Shown here: positions 33,916 through 42,930 of the stretch, in pieces
How the letters are laid out: every line of letters begins with the position of its first letter
Numbering within the stretch: position 1 is the first letter of the stretch
From: Timburyella sp030842085
GTDB taxonomy: Bacteria; Bacillota; Clostridia; Oscillospirales; Acutalibacteraceae
DNA length: 47,513 nt
NCBI GenBank assembly: GCA_030842085.1
Contig: JAUUSE010000009.1
Location: forward strand, 1 to 47,513
Reading direction: 5' to 3'
Made by a program: the position numbers and the translations under genes
The notes under the pieces: model-generated
What the model was told of the DNA's origin: nothing
The model's database searches: none
Seen by the model: the letters and a program-made list of their open reading frames with translations, nothing else

Positions 33916-35654
33916 GCCTGACGCACCTCCTCAGCAAAATTTTCAAGCTGCTGCTGTGCATGCCACAATTTTGCATATACGCCGTCTTCCAAAATAAGCT
34001 TTTCATGCGTGCCGCTTTCAACAACATTTCCTTTGCTTAGTACATATATGCTATCTGCGTTGGCGGTATTTGCCAGCCTATGCGATATAAGGAGAACGGT
34101 TTTGCTTTTTACAAGCTCATTAATTTGCTCCATAATGTCGTTTTCGCTTTCAACATCAATGTTTGAGGTAGCCTCGTCAAATATATAGACAGGGCTGTCG
34201 TGAAGCAATGCGCGTGCAAGCGCCAAACGCTGGCGCTGGCCGCCTGAAAAATTTGAAGTTCCTTCCAGCAGCTTTGTTTCAAGCCCTTTTTCGCCTTTAA
34301 GAAAATCTGACAGCTTGACCTTTTCCAGTACCGACCATAGCTCCTCGTCTGAAGCCTCCGGCTTTGCCATAAGCATATTATCTCTAACACTGCCCTTAAA
34401 CAAATAACTGTTATGGCCTACATATGTAACATTTTTCATAAGGCTGCTTTCATCTATATCAACTAAATCAATCCCGCCAACATCAGCAGAGCCGGTATAT
34501 CCTCTGTTTCTCCCCATTAAGATAGAAGCGATTGTGGATTTACCGCTGCCGCTTTCTCCGACTATCGCAGTGAAGCTGTTTTTTGGCAGTTTTATGTTTA
34601 TGCCATGCAGTATCTCTCTATCAGAATCGTAAGAAAAGTGCAAATCAGAAAGGGCTATGTTTACTTTTTGGGGAAAGATGTTCTGTTTTTTTACGCCGTT
34701 TTCCGGCAAATCAAGCAGCCTAAAAATTTTGTCACTGGCCGCCATTCCGTTCATTGCTATGTGGAAGAAGCTTCCAAGCTGACGCATTGGTATAAAGAAG
34801 TCTGCAGACAGCAAAATTATTATGATGCAGCCAAGCAGCTCAATATTTCCCGCCGAATACCGGGCAACCGCCGTAATTATGCCAAGAGCCGCACCACCGT
34901 ATGCCACCAAGTCCATTATGGTTATGGAGTTGAGCTGCATTGTCAGTACTTTCATTGTAATTTTGCGAAATTTTTCCGCCTCGATATTCATCTCGTCATT
35001 TTTATATTCATCTGCCCTGTATATTTTTAAGGTGGTAAGGCCCTGAAGATTTTCAAGAAATGTGTCTCCTAAAGACGTATACTGATTCCAGTATTTTGAC
35101 AAAAGTTTTTTAGCCCATGTCTGCACCGCTGCAATGGCCACCGGAATTAACGGTACGCATATAAGCAGTACGACCGTCGATACCAAATCTATAAAACTCA
35201 GCACTATGAATAATGTAACCGGAGCTATCATGCTGTAAAAAAATTGTGGCAGATATGCGCCAAAATATATTTCGAGCTGGTCTACTCCCTCTACCGATAC
35301 CTGCACCACTTCAGACGTTTTAACTTTTTCTTTATATGATGGTCCAAGTTTTAAAAGCTTTTTATATATTCTTTCCCTAAGCATCTTCTTTACCGTCTTT
35401 GAGGAAAGATAACTCATCCGCGATACTCCTCTTGTGCAAAAAAATCTAACGATCAGTGCAGCGAGCAATACTGCCGCGGAAATCAGTGTAAGGCGAATAG
35501 TTATCTTTCTAAAATAGATGCTTTGTATATAATTTGCTATTATATACATGGTTAAAATATTTGCGATAAGTGAACACCATTGTAAAACAACATTGCCGGC
35601 AATATACTTTTTGCTGCTCTTTACTGTGTTTATAAGCCTTTTATTAATCATCAT
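33912..35654 (-). CDS. ABC transporter, fused permease-ATPase (CydD-like half)
   Basis: The protein has 580 residues. The membrane domain spans about 20-310, then Walker A GESGSGKST, signature FSGGQRQR, Walker B VYIFDEATS and H-loop LISHRLAN; all catalytic residues are kept. Its start ATG at 35654 overlaps the stop of the 44-aa membrane protein gene by 11 bp, and its stop overlaps the next ABC gene by 4 bp. Translation is therefore coupled through three genes. Together with the next protein it makes a heterodimeric type IV ABC transporter. Export versus import cannot be told from sequence. Confidence 0.88.
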   Translation of the reverse strand: MMINKRLINTVKSSKKYIAGNVVLQWCSLIANILTMYIIANYIQSIYFRKITIRLTLISAAVLLAALIVRFFCTRGVSRMSYLSSKTVKKMLRERIYKKLLKLGPSYKEKVKTSEVVQVSVEGVDQLEIYFGAYLPQFFYSMIAPVTLFIVLSFIDLVSTVVLLICVPLIPVAIAAVQTWAKKLLSKYWNQYTSLGDTFLENLQGLTTLKIYRADEYKNDEMNIEAEKFRKITMKVLTMQLNSITIMDLVAYGGAALGIITAVARYSAGNIELLGCIIIILLSADFFIPMRQLGSFFHIAMNGMAASDKIFRLLDLPENGVKKQNIFPQKVNIALSDLHFSYDSDREILHGINIKLPKNSFTAIVGESGSGKSTIASILMGRNRGYTGSADVGGIDLVDIDESSLMKNVTYVGHNSYLFKGSVRDNMLMAKPEASDEELWSVLEKVKLSDFLKGEKGLETKLLEGTSNFSGGQRQRLALARALLHDSPVYIFDEATSNIDVESENDIMEQINELVKSKTVLLISHRLANTANADSIYVLSKGNVVESGTHEKLILEDGVYAKLWHAQQQLENFAEEVRQA

Positions 35655-35778
35655 CCGCTGTTTTTGTCTCCATATATTTCTTTTTTAGTGTAAATTTTAT
35701 TTTTGTACATATTACAACTACTGAAGCTGTAAAAGCGGCCGAAGCAAATCCATATCCTATTGATTCTATTATTCTCAT
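35644..35778 (-). CDS. Small single-pass membrane protein, 44 aa, in haem operon
   Basis: A complete 44-residue frame, too short to be found by usual length cutoffs. It starts MRIIESIGYGFASAAF and forms one hydrophobic helix (about 6-24, ending VVVIC). A Lys-rich middle and an acidic tail (TADDD) follow. GGGAGAA stands 8 nt before the ATG. It overlaps the ABC gene start by 11 bp (GATGATGATTAA region) and lies 29 bp downstream of the DtxR-type gene. Position and coupling suggest a small subunit or regulator of the ABC pair. I know no named family for it. Confidence 0.65.
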   Translation of the reverse strand: MRIIESIGYGFASAAFTASVVVICTKIKFTLKKKYMETKTADDD

Positions 35779-35807
35779 ATGTATACTTCTCCCTTTCATG
35801 CAGCAAA

Positions 35808-36179
35808 TTATATCTTGCTCTTTTCTGCAAAATTCTTGATAGCCTCATAACTTTTTTGGCTGACTGCATGCTCCAGCTTACAGGCATCCTCTGCCGCTGT
35901 CTGCTTATCTACGCCTAAATTTATTAGAAGTCTGCGAAAGGTCTGATATCTCTCACAGGTCGCCTGTGCAATAGCGCTGCCCTCTTTAGTCAAATGAATT
36001 TCATGTGTGTCATCGGTGTAAAGATACCCCTCCTCTTCAAGCCCTTTAATGGCGAGAGACACTGTGGGTCTCGACACGTTAAGCTCTTCAGCTACGTCTA
36101 TGCCGCGTGCCGAGCCGTTTTGGCTGCGCAGTAGATATATGGTTTTCAGATAATCTTCTACAGTTCTTTTTTGTTTCAT
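35808..36179 (-). CDS. DtxR/MntR-family metalloregulator
   Basis: The protein has 123 residues. The N-terminal winged helix reads TVEDYLKTIYLLRSQNG, then VAEELNVSRPTVSLAIKGLE and wing HEIHLTKEGSAIAQ. The dimer and metal part has CERYQTFRRLLINLGVDKQT, AAEDACKLEHAVSQKSYEAI. Cys, Glu and His at the family metal positions are visible. There is no SH3-like third domain, so it is of MntR length. It is embedded in the haem operon, 24 bp after the ATPase gene, so it is made along with the transporter and may repress it when metal is sufficient. This is like MtsR control of streptococcal haem genes. Confidence 0.87.
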   Translation of the reverse strand: MKQKRTVEDYLKTIYLLRSQNGSARGIDVAEELNVSRPTVSLAIKGLEEEGYLYTDDTHEIHLTKEGSAIAQATCERYQTFRRLLINLGVDKQTAAEDACKLEHAVSQKSYEAIKNFAEKSKI

Positions 36180-36203
36180 TTTGACTGCAGCCTCCTTCTA
36201 AAT

Positions 36204-36980
36204 TTATACCGGCAGTATAAACGGTTTTCCGTTTACAGCGGAAATACTAAGATTGACGTCATAAACCGACTGTATAAGATCACTTGTAATAATGCTTTGT
36301 GGCAGACCATGATCTATTATTTTACCGTCTTTCATGGCAACGATTTCATCACTGTAATACAGCGATTGATTTATATCGTGCAGCACCATTATTATTGTAA
36401 GGCCGTATTCTCTGTTAAGACGCCTTATAAGTTTAAGTATCTGTAATTGATACCTTATATCGAGGTAAGTTGTCGGTTCGTCTAAAAACAGCACCTTCGT
36501 GTCCTGAGCCAAGGCCATTGCTATCCATACTCTCTGCTTTTGTCCGCCGGATAGTTCTGAAACGGCTTTGTCTTTGTATTTTAAGGTATTCGTTATTTCC
36601 ATTGCCCACTTAACTTTCTCTTCATCTTCCTTGACATCCGGTGAAAGGCCCATGGTATGATAAGGGGTTCTCCCGTAGGATATAAGCCTTTCTACCGTAA
36701 TATCGGCCGGTGCCGTATTATACTGGTGCACAATAGCGACTCGCTTTGCATAATCCTTGAGTCTTAAGTCGGCTATATTTTTGTCATTAAGGAATACTTC
36801 TCCTTTATCCGGCCTTAGATTTTTTGTCATTAAATTAAACAAAGTCGTCTTTCCGCACCCATTGGCCCCAATCAGAGTTGTAATCGTCCCCTCATGAATC
36901 TGCAAATCAAGGCCGTTTAGCACCTGCTGTTTGCCATATGCAAAGGATAACCCCTTTACTGTAAAAACATTATGCGCCAT
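36204..36980 (-). CDS. Haem/iron ABC transporter ATPase (FecE/HtsC-like)
   Basis: The protein has 258 residues. Walker A GANGCGKTT, signature LSGGQKQRVWIAMALAQ, Walker B VLFLDEPTTYLD and H-loop MVLHDINQS are all intact, and the DIRYQ after Walker B is typical of iron-siderophore/haem importers. It powers the FecCD permease encoded just upstream, with which it overlaps by 11 bp. The GRTPYHTMG motif in the middle is common to FecE-type ATPases. It acts at the cytoplasmic face of the membrane. Confidence 0.92.
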   Translation of the reverse strand: MAHNVFTVKGLSFAYGKQQVLNGLDLQIHEGTITTLIGANGCGKTTLFNLMTKNLRPDKGEVFLNDKNIADLRLKDYAKRVAIVHQYNTAPADITVERLISYGRTPYHTMGLSPDVKEDEEKVKWAMEITNTLKYKDKAVSELSGGQKQRVWIAMALAQDTKVLFLDEPTTYLDIRYQLQILKLIRRLNREYGLTIIMVLHDINQSLYYSDEIVAMKDGKIIDHGLPQSIITSDLIQSVYDVNLSISAVNGKPFILPV

Positions 36981-37962
36981 AGCTTTTTCTCGACCTCCTC
37001 AGCAGTATAATAAAGAACGGCCCGCCTACCACAGACATAATAATTGACGCGCTTATCTCATACGGTGCTGCGATTGTCCGACCAACCGTATCGGCAAGCA
37101 GTAGTGTAAAGGCTCCAAGTATAATTGAATAAGGAATGAGTACCTTATGATTGCTGCCTGCCAAAAGTCTCGCTATATGCGGGACAATAAGCCCCAAAAA
37201 GCTTATTGGGCCTATTATTGCAGTGGATATGCCTGCAAGTAGTACAGCAATAATAGAAATTATTATTCTGCTGCGGGTTACGTTTACGCCTAAAGAACGC
37301 GCGGTTTTATCCTCTAATGACAGTAAGTTACACTGACCTGTTACAAAGAACGAGGCAACTAACCCTATTGCGGCATATATCAGAAGCGTGGTAAAGTCAT
37401 CCCAGGTTTTCATTGTTATGTTGGCGTTTACTATGCTTGCAACACCGGAATAATTGCTGCCTGTACCAGAATTAAACGCGCTCATTATCCCTGTAAACAT
37501 GGCATTTACCGCCACACCTACTAAAATAATTCTAAGTGGAGACAGCCCGCCTTTCCACGAGAGGCTGTATACAAGAAGAAAGGCTACCATTCCTCCTAAA
37601 AACGCAAAAAGAGGAGTAAAAAAATATAAAGACGGAACAAATGCGGTAATCAGCACCGCTGCTAAAGACGCGCCGGAGCTTATGCCGATAATTCCCGGAT
37701 CTGCGAGCGGATTTTTCATTACCGCCTGCAGCAATACGCCGGAAACGGCCGTTGCCGCTCCCCCTATCATTGCTATAAATATACGCGGAAACCGCAAATC
37801 ATAAATAGTCGCCACATTTTCGTTGTATTCTACAAATAGTCCTTTAAACAATTCCAGCGGCGTCACCTTTAAGCTTCCTGTGTTTACTGCGAACAGAAAT
37901 AGAATAATAAGCGCTGCCGCCGTAACTGCAAAGGAAATTATCTTTTTTCTTCTGCTTACCAC
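36970..37962 (-). CDS. Haem/iron ABC transporter permease (FecCD/HtsB-like)
   Basis: The protein has 330 residues with about ten membrane helices. Family marks include LRFPRIFIAMIGGAATAVSG near the N-terminus, the PLADPGIIGISSGASLA loop and FLGLIVPHIARLL before the last helices. It starts with GTG at 37962, 7 nt behind GGAGG; no ATG fits better. A 127-bp gap with small hairpins separates it from the lipoprotein gene. It forms the membrane channel of the importer, receiving haem from the IsdE-like lipoprotein. Confidence 0.92.
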   Translation of the reverse strand: MVSRRKKIISFAVTAAALIILFLFAVNTGSLKVTPLELFKGLFVEYNENVATIYDLRFPRIFIAMIGGAATAVSGVLLQAVMKNPLADPGIIGISSGASLAAVLITAFVPSLYFFTPLFAFLGGMVAFLLVYSLSWKGGLSPLRIILVGVAVNAMFTGIMSAFNSGTGSNYSGVASIVNANITMKTWDDFTTLLIYAAIGLVASFFVTGQCNLLSLEDKTARSLGVNVTRSRIIISIIAVLLAGISTAIIGPISFLGLIVPHIARLLAGSNHKVLIPYSIILGAFTLLLADTVGRTIAAPYEISASIIMSVVGGPFFIILLRRSRKSYGA

Positions 37963-38089
37963 AAGCAGTCCTCCTTAACTGCCGGAGTATTTTAGTCCGG
38001 CTATGTCAGCCTGAATAAAAGCTTTTTGCTGCCGGCGGCTGCTCTACTTAGATTTGTAAGCCGGCGGAAACCATTTTAAGAAAGTCAAG

Positions 38090-38983
38090 TCATTCCTCAC
38101 CATAAAGCATAGGCTGCAGTTCTTCCAAAGCCTCAGGATAATTAAATTTTGCGCTCATACCGAATTTATCATAAGACAAATCGTATACCCTACCCTCTTT
38201 GACTGCACGGAAGTGTTTCCATATGTCGTTTGTGGCAAATTCTTCATTAAACATTTCAACCACGTCATCAGGCAGAGCGTGCGCCGCACGGAGTATGATA
38301 TCAGGGTCTTTTGTCTGCATATCTTCAGTATTTGCGTTAAGAAATTCCTGGTCAGTGCCCTCATATACGTTTATTCCGCCGGCAAGGCGCACAAGGCTTC
38401 CGACATAGCTGTTTTCCGTAGCCACTATATATGACCCCGGCAATCCCATAAGTACAAGTACTCTCGGTGCTTCCTTGCCCTTGTTCTTATCTCGATATTC
38501 CTCCATGAAAGCTTCATACTCGTCTATCAATATCCTTGCCTGTTCTTTACGATCAAATTTCTCGCCAAGGCCTTCAATAGATGCGTACATGCCTTCTACA
38601 CTCTTAAGATTTAAAAATATAGAATTTACCCCTATCGATGCATATTTAGGCTGCAAATCGCTCTGAAGAGTGCTGGGTGACAAAACGTAATCCGGGTTAA
38701 GTGATTTAAGTATTTCCAAATCCGGCGACATGGCTGTGCCAATCTGTTTTACATCATTGTACCGCTCAGGTATTACGCTGAGCGTAGACGAACATACGCC
38801 AACCAAGTCAAGCTCTAAACGGTCGCATATATCGGCCGTTGCAGGCGACGTAGCAATTATTCTCACATTATTGCCAGAGGCAATGCCGCCGCTGGTTTGC
38901 TCAGGATGCTGGTTAACACAACCAGAAGCTGCGCATAAAAGTGACAAGGCAGCAATAGCGGATATAAATTTTTTCAGTCTCAT
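38090..38983 (-). CDS. isdE: Haem-binding lipoprotein (IsdE/HtsA-like)
   Basis: The protein has 297 residues. The signal peptide ends in lipobox ASGC with Cys22 to be lipidated, so it is anchored outside the membrane. The two haem ligands of IsdE are kept: Met85 (QIGTAMSPD) and His235 (LRAAHALPDD). The segment LVLMGLPGSYIVATENSYVG is very close to IsdE. It binds haem passed on by surface NEAT proteins and gives it to the FecCD permease. AAGGAGG precedes the ATG; the gene is 12 bp after the Shp-like gene. The symbol is used in the sense of family. Confidence 0.92.
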   Translation of the reverse strand: MRLKKFISAIAALSLLCAASGCVNQHPEQTSGGIASGNNVRIIATSPATADICDRLELDLVGVCSSTLSVIPERYNDVKQIGTAMSPDLEILKSLNPDYVLSPSTLQSDLQPKYASIGVNSIFLNLKSVEGMYASIEGLGEKFDRKEQARILIDEYEAFMEEYRDKNKGKEAPRVLVLMGLPGSYIVATENSYVGSLVRLAGGINVYEGTDQEFLNANTEDMQTKDPDIILRAAHALPDDVVEMFNEEFATNDIWKHFRAVKEGRVYDLSYDKFGMSAKFNYPEALEELQPMLYGEE

Positions 38984-38995
38984 TATCCCGCCTCC

Positions 38996-39913
38996 TTACC
39001 TGCTTTTTTTCTTAAAGAAGCAGAAATACCATACAAGACCTCCGGCAATAAGCAGTAGAATTGCTCCGCCAATTATACAGCCGGCTATCAGAGCAGTATT
39101 ATCCGCAGTTTCTCCGTTTACAGAGGTCTCGCTTATCAGGCTGCCGGTATTGTCGAACTCCTGCAGACCAGTTATTGTACTTGAAGAAAAGCCGGAGGAT
39201 GTATCGGCTGACGTTGATGATGCGCTGTCTGAGGAGGAATCAGCTGCAGAAAAGTCTGCTGTTGAAGATACAGGAGCAACGTCTGTCGGCTGAGCAGGTT
39301 CAGAAGCTTTCGAGCTGCTTGTGCTCTGGGCAGAAGGCGGCTCCTGAGATGCCGGAGTCTGTGCCTGCGACTGTACTGTTATACTTGTTACAAAGTCTCC
39401 TGAGCCAGCCTGCAAATCAGACACAGTTATATAGAATATAACCTCCCTGCCCATAGGGATAACGTACATGTTGCAGCGAATAACTGCGTTTTCGCTGGGG
39501 ACCTGCATACGATAGTCAGTTGTGTCCTCTCCAAGATTTTCCTGCATAACAGAAACCGCCGCAGGAGTAAATATGCCGTTTCTATCTCCGTCAATCTGAA
39601 ATTGATGGTCTTTAGTATATTGGGAAAGCTTTAAACGTACAGTAACATATGTATTACCACTTTCATCGACCTCGACGAGCGCCTGCTTAAAAGTGGCGCT
39701 GTCCGTCATAGACTGGCCCAACACGGCAGAACCCTCTCCGCCGGAATCTTCAATCTTGCCGGTTCCTGGGTGTCTGTAATGCGGGGTCGCCGTTGCTGTA
39801 TATATTCCGTTAGATGCGGCTAACACTTGTACAGAAGCAATGCCCGCCACAAGGGCGAGCATTGCTGCCATACTGCACAGTGCCCGATAAAGCTTTGATG
39901 CAGTATTAATCAT
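38996..39913 (-). CDS. shp: Haem-binding surface protein, Shp-like NEAT protein
   Basis: The protein has 305 residues. A signal peptide (about 1-33) is followed by a NEAT-type domain of the Shp family (about 36-182). It includes GIYTATATPHYRHPGTGKIE, LGQSM with Met69, and CNMYVIPMGREVIFYI with Met149 and Met154. Shp binds haem with two Met side chains; Met69 and one of the later pair are the likely ligands. Then come a long Ser/Thr/Pro-rich stalk (about 185-260) and a C-terminal membrane helix with Lys tail (about 277-305), without a sortase motif. It would relay haem from the large NEAT protein to the lipoprotein. It starts 3 bp after the upstream stop. Confidence 0.9.
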   Translation of the reverse strand: MINTASKLYRALCSMAAMLALVAGIASVQVLAASNGIYTATATPHYRHPGTGKIEDSGGEGSAVLGQSMTDSATFKQALVEVDESGNTYVTVRLKLSQYTKDHQFQIDGDRNGIFTPAAVSVMQENLGEDTTDYRMQVPSENAVIRCNMYVIPMGREVIFYITVSDLQAGSGDFVTSITVQSQAQTPASQEPPSAQSTSSSKASEPAQPTDVAPVSSTADFSAADSSSDSASSTSADTSSGFSSSTITGLQEFDNTGSLISETSVNGETADNTALIAGCIIGGAILLLIAGGLVWYFCFFKKKSR

Positions 39914-39916
39914 ATC

Positions 39917-42520
39917 TTATTCTCCTCGTTTTGCTCTAAGTTTGCCGGACATTGCCATTGCTCCGACCATTCCCGCAGCAGCCGTTATAATAAGCAGCAT
40001 AACAGCAGTCATGGAGTTATCTCCGGTTTGCGGATTTTTTGAATCAGCCGCAGTGCTTCCCTTCTCTACCAGCGCGTACTGGCTAAAGCTCTTGGCAACA
40101 ACTACATAATATCCGTTTTCCGCCCGGCCGCTTATAAGAGTTTTGCTTCCATCATCATTTATGCGATAAAGCGCTACTTTACCCGCGTCATATCCATCCG
40201 GAATCGGATAGCTTACTTCTACAGTTCCGTTTGGCTGTACCTCTTTACCGGAAGCGTCAACAAAGTGTATTTCGTAGAGCTTAAATTTCTTGCCTACATC
40301 GCTCAGTGCTGAAGCGGCCTTGCTGTAATCACTTCCAGAGATTATTTCGTTAACGACAAGACGCACTCTTTCCTCAAACACGCCCTCGTCAGTGCTTACT
40401 TTTACACCCGTAGCCATATCTGTAATATCAACTGCCGGAGACAGTTTTATATTGTCATCTGATACAAAATCGTCCTCATCAGCAGCTGCCAGTGTGGACC
40501 AGTCAAGCTTAAGAAGAACATCTTGATCGCCTGTACCCGCAGAAATATCTTCCATTACCGGAACGTATACATGCAGCGGCACATATCCGTCGGTATCGTT
40601 AAGAGCATCATCGACAAGCGGAAATTTTATCAAGTCGGGGTATTTTATTCCCTCCGAAGAGCCGCCGGCTTGATTAAACTCGTCAATTACATCGCTTCCG
40701 TCAGCGTTTTTCTGCGTTGACAGCACCTCAGCCAATATGCGTGTTCCGCTTACAGTGCCATATTGACCGAAAATATATCCGTTATCATAATAAGAAAGCT
40801 CCGCGAGATACCCGAACCTGTTTAAGTAGTGAAGGCCTTTAAAATCCATCGTAATATAATATTTGCCGTCTTCTACCGTAAGCTTTATTGTATGATTTAT
40901 AGCGTCATTGCTCATAGATTTCTCTTCACGGTTCATTTTTATCATTTCGCCGTAAACTGAGTATATTCCATCTTCAAGATTAAACCTGTCAAGCTTTCCG
41001 TCCTTTACAAGTCCGTCCACTGCATCCTGTAATTCATCTAACCTCGTATTTACATTCGCCTGGCTGGCATTAAGGTCGGCCGCTGTAGCTTCAGCATTTG
41101 CGATCGCCGTTTGCAGCGCATTCCATGAATCAGCAGTATATCCGTCGTTTTCCATGCTCTTCGCTTCGTCAATTAAAGCGTTAAGAGCTGAAATATCTGC
41201 ACGCTCTACAAGTGCATTCATAGCCTCTGTCAAATCATTTACCGCTGTTGTAACATCAGAAACCGATGCATTGTCATCATTTTGTACATTCTTTGCCGCA
41301 GTGAGCTTAGTTGAAAACTCTATCCAACTGTTTGGCGTATAATCGTCTTCTGCCTTGGCTTCAGCCTCTGTTATAAGTGTATTAAGTGATGATTTGTCGC
41401 CTTTCTCTTCCAAAGCGTTTACAGCGTCTGTGAGCTTCTTGGAGAGCTTCTTCTGCTCTTCATCAGTAAATTCTTTCTGATTGAGTATAGGGGTTTTATT
41501 AAAGCCTGTTCCGGTAAGTTCAAGGTCCCGAGACGGCCATATGTTTGAAAGTGTCTCCTTAACATCTTCTATCGCGCTCTGCAATGTCTCATATGAGCTG
41601 TCAGTATAGTTGGCCTTTTCAATCTGAGATGCAAGGTACATCTGATACTGAATGTTTTCTTCAGGATTTTCTACTTTTTCAAGCGAAGTCCAGTCAACCT
41701 GCATTCTGGCATATTGGTCTCCTGATGTAATTGATATTGCACCCATTACAGGGACAAATACATGTACATATGCCGCTTGATTTATGCCCCACTCAGTATA
41801 ATTATCCGGTAAATCTCCCACTCCGTCTATTGTTATAGGGGTTACGTCCAAAGCTAAAACATGGGAATACGGATAATTTACTATATCCACCAAGATTGCT
41901 TCGTCGCGGCCATACTGTCCGGCCGGCCGAGTCATGGTAGAAGGATTGCTGCCATCAAAAACGCTTCCAGAATTTGGGTCGTTGAAAGGGTCATAAACGA
42001 CTTCACCATCAACAGTCCTGTGCTCCGCAATTACCGTTGCTGGAGTATATGTTGAATAATCGTCTATCGGTGAAAGCTTCCACGCCGTTGTCGTCACAGA
42101 TTCGAGCTCCATCATGAATCCGTACATGCCAAGATAACCCATAGGCATAAATTCAACAATAGCGGTCGCTTTTCCATCTTCAATTACTATCATCTGACGG
42201 TAATCAGTGTCTTCGGGGTGTTTGCTGAGGAAGTCGTCGCTGCCTCTCAGCGCGGCATTTCCCATTGAGTTTCTGCCGGTGCTTTCAGAATGCTTAAGAT
42301 TAATTTTTGCATAGTATAGTCCATCCTCAACCGGCACTTTTAGCTGAGTAACTGCAGAAGCGCCGTCAGGCAGGCTATCATTAGACGTACTGCCATCATT
42401 GCTCTGAGTAGTAATCGCCGCCGATGCAAGCAGGCTCCAAATTCCCATACTTAAAAATATCGCCGCCGCTAGCAGAAGCGACAAACCGCATTTTATCCAA
42501 TTTCTTTTTGCAGAAATCAT
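39917..42520 (-). CDS. Large NEAT-domain surface protein with FIVAR repeats (Shr-like)
   Basis: The protein has 867 residues. Signal peptide, about 1-36. NEAT-like domain 1 is at about 57-282 (VEDGLYYAKINLKHSESTG, then SMGNAALRG). Helical FIVAR-type repeats lie between about 290 and 505, with the clearest two starting LNTLITEAEAKAEDDY and LNALIDEAKSMENDGY. NEAT-like domain 2 is at about 512-675 (LEDGIYSVYGEMIKMNREEK, SMSNDA). A third, unassigned region at 690-820 precedes the sorting signal NPQTGDN near 830, a membrane helix and a basic tail. It is probably sortase-anchored and the first haem catcher of the relay. No sortase gene is in the window. First gene of the operon. Confidence 0.9.
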   Translation of the reverse strand: MISAKRNWIKCGLSLLLAAAIFLSMGIWSLLASAAITTQSNDGSTSNDSLPDGASAVTQLKVPVEDGLYYAKINLKHSESTGRNSMGNAALRGSDDFLSKHPEDTDYRQMIVIEDGKATAIVEFMPMGYLGMYGFMMELESVTTTAWKLSPIDDYSTYTPATVIAEHRTVDGEVVYDPFNDPNSGSVFDGSNPSTMTRPAGQYGRDEAILVDIVNYPYSHVLALDVTPITIDGVGDLPDNYTEWGINQAAYVHVFVPVMGAISITSGDQYARMQVDWTSLEKVENPEENIQYQMYLASQIEKANYTDSSYETLQSAIEDVKETLSNIWPSRDLELTGTGFNKTPILNQKEFTDEEQKKLSKKLTDAVNALEEKGDKSSLNTLITEAEAKAEDDYTPNSWIEFSTKLTAAKNVQNDDNASVSDVTTAVNDLTEAMNALVERADISALNALIDEAKSMENDGYTADSWNALQTAIANAEATAADLNASQANVNTRLDELQDAVDGLVKDGKLDRFNLEDGIYSVYGEMIKMNREEKSMSNDAINHTIKLTVEDGKYYITMDFKGLHYLNRFGYLAELSYYDNGYIFGQYGTVSGTRILAEVLSTQKNADGSDVIDEFNQAGGSSEGIKYPDLIKFPLVDDALNDTDGYVPLHVYVPVMEDISAGTGDQDVLLKLDWSTLAAADEDDFVSDDNIKLSPAVDITDMATGVKVSTDEGVFEERVRLVVNEIISGSDYSKAASALSDVGKKFKLYEIHFVDASGKEVQPNGTVEVSYPIPDGYDAGKVALYRINDDGSKTLISGRAENGYYVVVAKSFSQYALVEKGSTAADSKNPQTGDNSMTAVMLLIITAAAGMVGAMAMSGKLRAKRGE

Positions 42521-42563
42521 ATTTATTAATTTCCTCCCTTTAATATTAATTAAACTTTACATA

Positions 42564-42581
42564 AGTTAGATTGAACTAACT
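42564..42581. promoter_or_regulatory. Operator copy 1, AGTTAG-N6-CTAACT
   Basis: Perfect 6-bp arms (42564-42569 and 42576-42581) with spacer ATTGAA, 39 bp before the NEAT gene. Same architecture as three other copies (42723, 43929, 43970). Confidence 0.7.
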
Positions 42582-42598
42582 CATAGTTTTAAAATAAT

Positions 42599-42612
42599 GC
42601 CGGAAATCCGGC
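42599..42612 (-). terminator. Terminator-like hairpin in the NEAT operon leader
   Basis: Arms GCCGGA (42599-42604) and TCCGGC (42607-42612), followed on the minus strand by ATTATTTT. It lies between the promoter (42790-42818) and the NEAT start. An 8-bp hairpin is upstream in the transcript (42643-42650/42659-42666). Attenuation is possible. Confidence 0.5.
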
Positions 42613-42722
42613 CGTAAGCTTTGCCGATAGCCCTCCTTTAATAATTTTTGTCTGAAAGCAAAAATTTTCTCTGCTCTCCGTTATATGCTTTGTTTTTTAT
42701 GGAAACAATAACCGCAATATTT

Positions 42723-42740
42723 AGTTAGCAATTACTAACT
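42723..42740. promoter_or_regulatory. Operator copy 2, AGTTAG-N6-CTAACT
   Basis: Perfect 6-bp arms (42723-42728 and 42735-42740), spacer CAATTA. It is about 45 bp downstream of the predicted transcription start of the NEAT operon, a road-block position. Confidence 0.7.
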
Positions 42741-42789
42741 CAAGATTTAAAAAAATACCCTTTAAAAGAGTCATTTTTAAACTTGCATT

Positions 42790-42818
42790 AGTATATCACC
42801 CTATAAAATATATGTAAA
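42790..42818 (-). promoter_or_regulatory. Promoter of the haem operon
   Basis: On the minus strand, -35 TTTACA (42813-42818) and -10 TATACT (42790-42795) with a 17-bp spacer. It implies a leader of about 260 nt before the NEAT gene. Confidence 0.6.
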
Positions 42819-42930
42819 TAGCTATTTTGTTTCATTTTAGAAACAAACTCAATGTTTAAATCCGTAAAGCCTTTAACCTGCGAAATTGCAATGTGTTTCA
42901 GTTGTGTAACAAAAAATTTTACTTCTTTAG

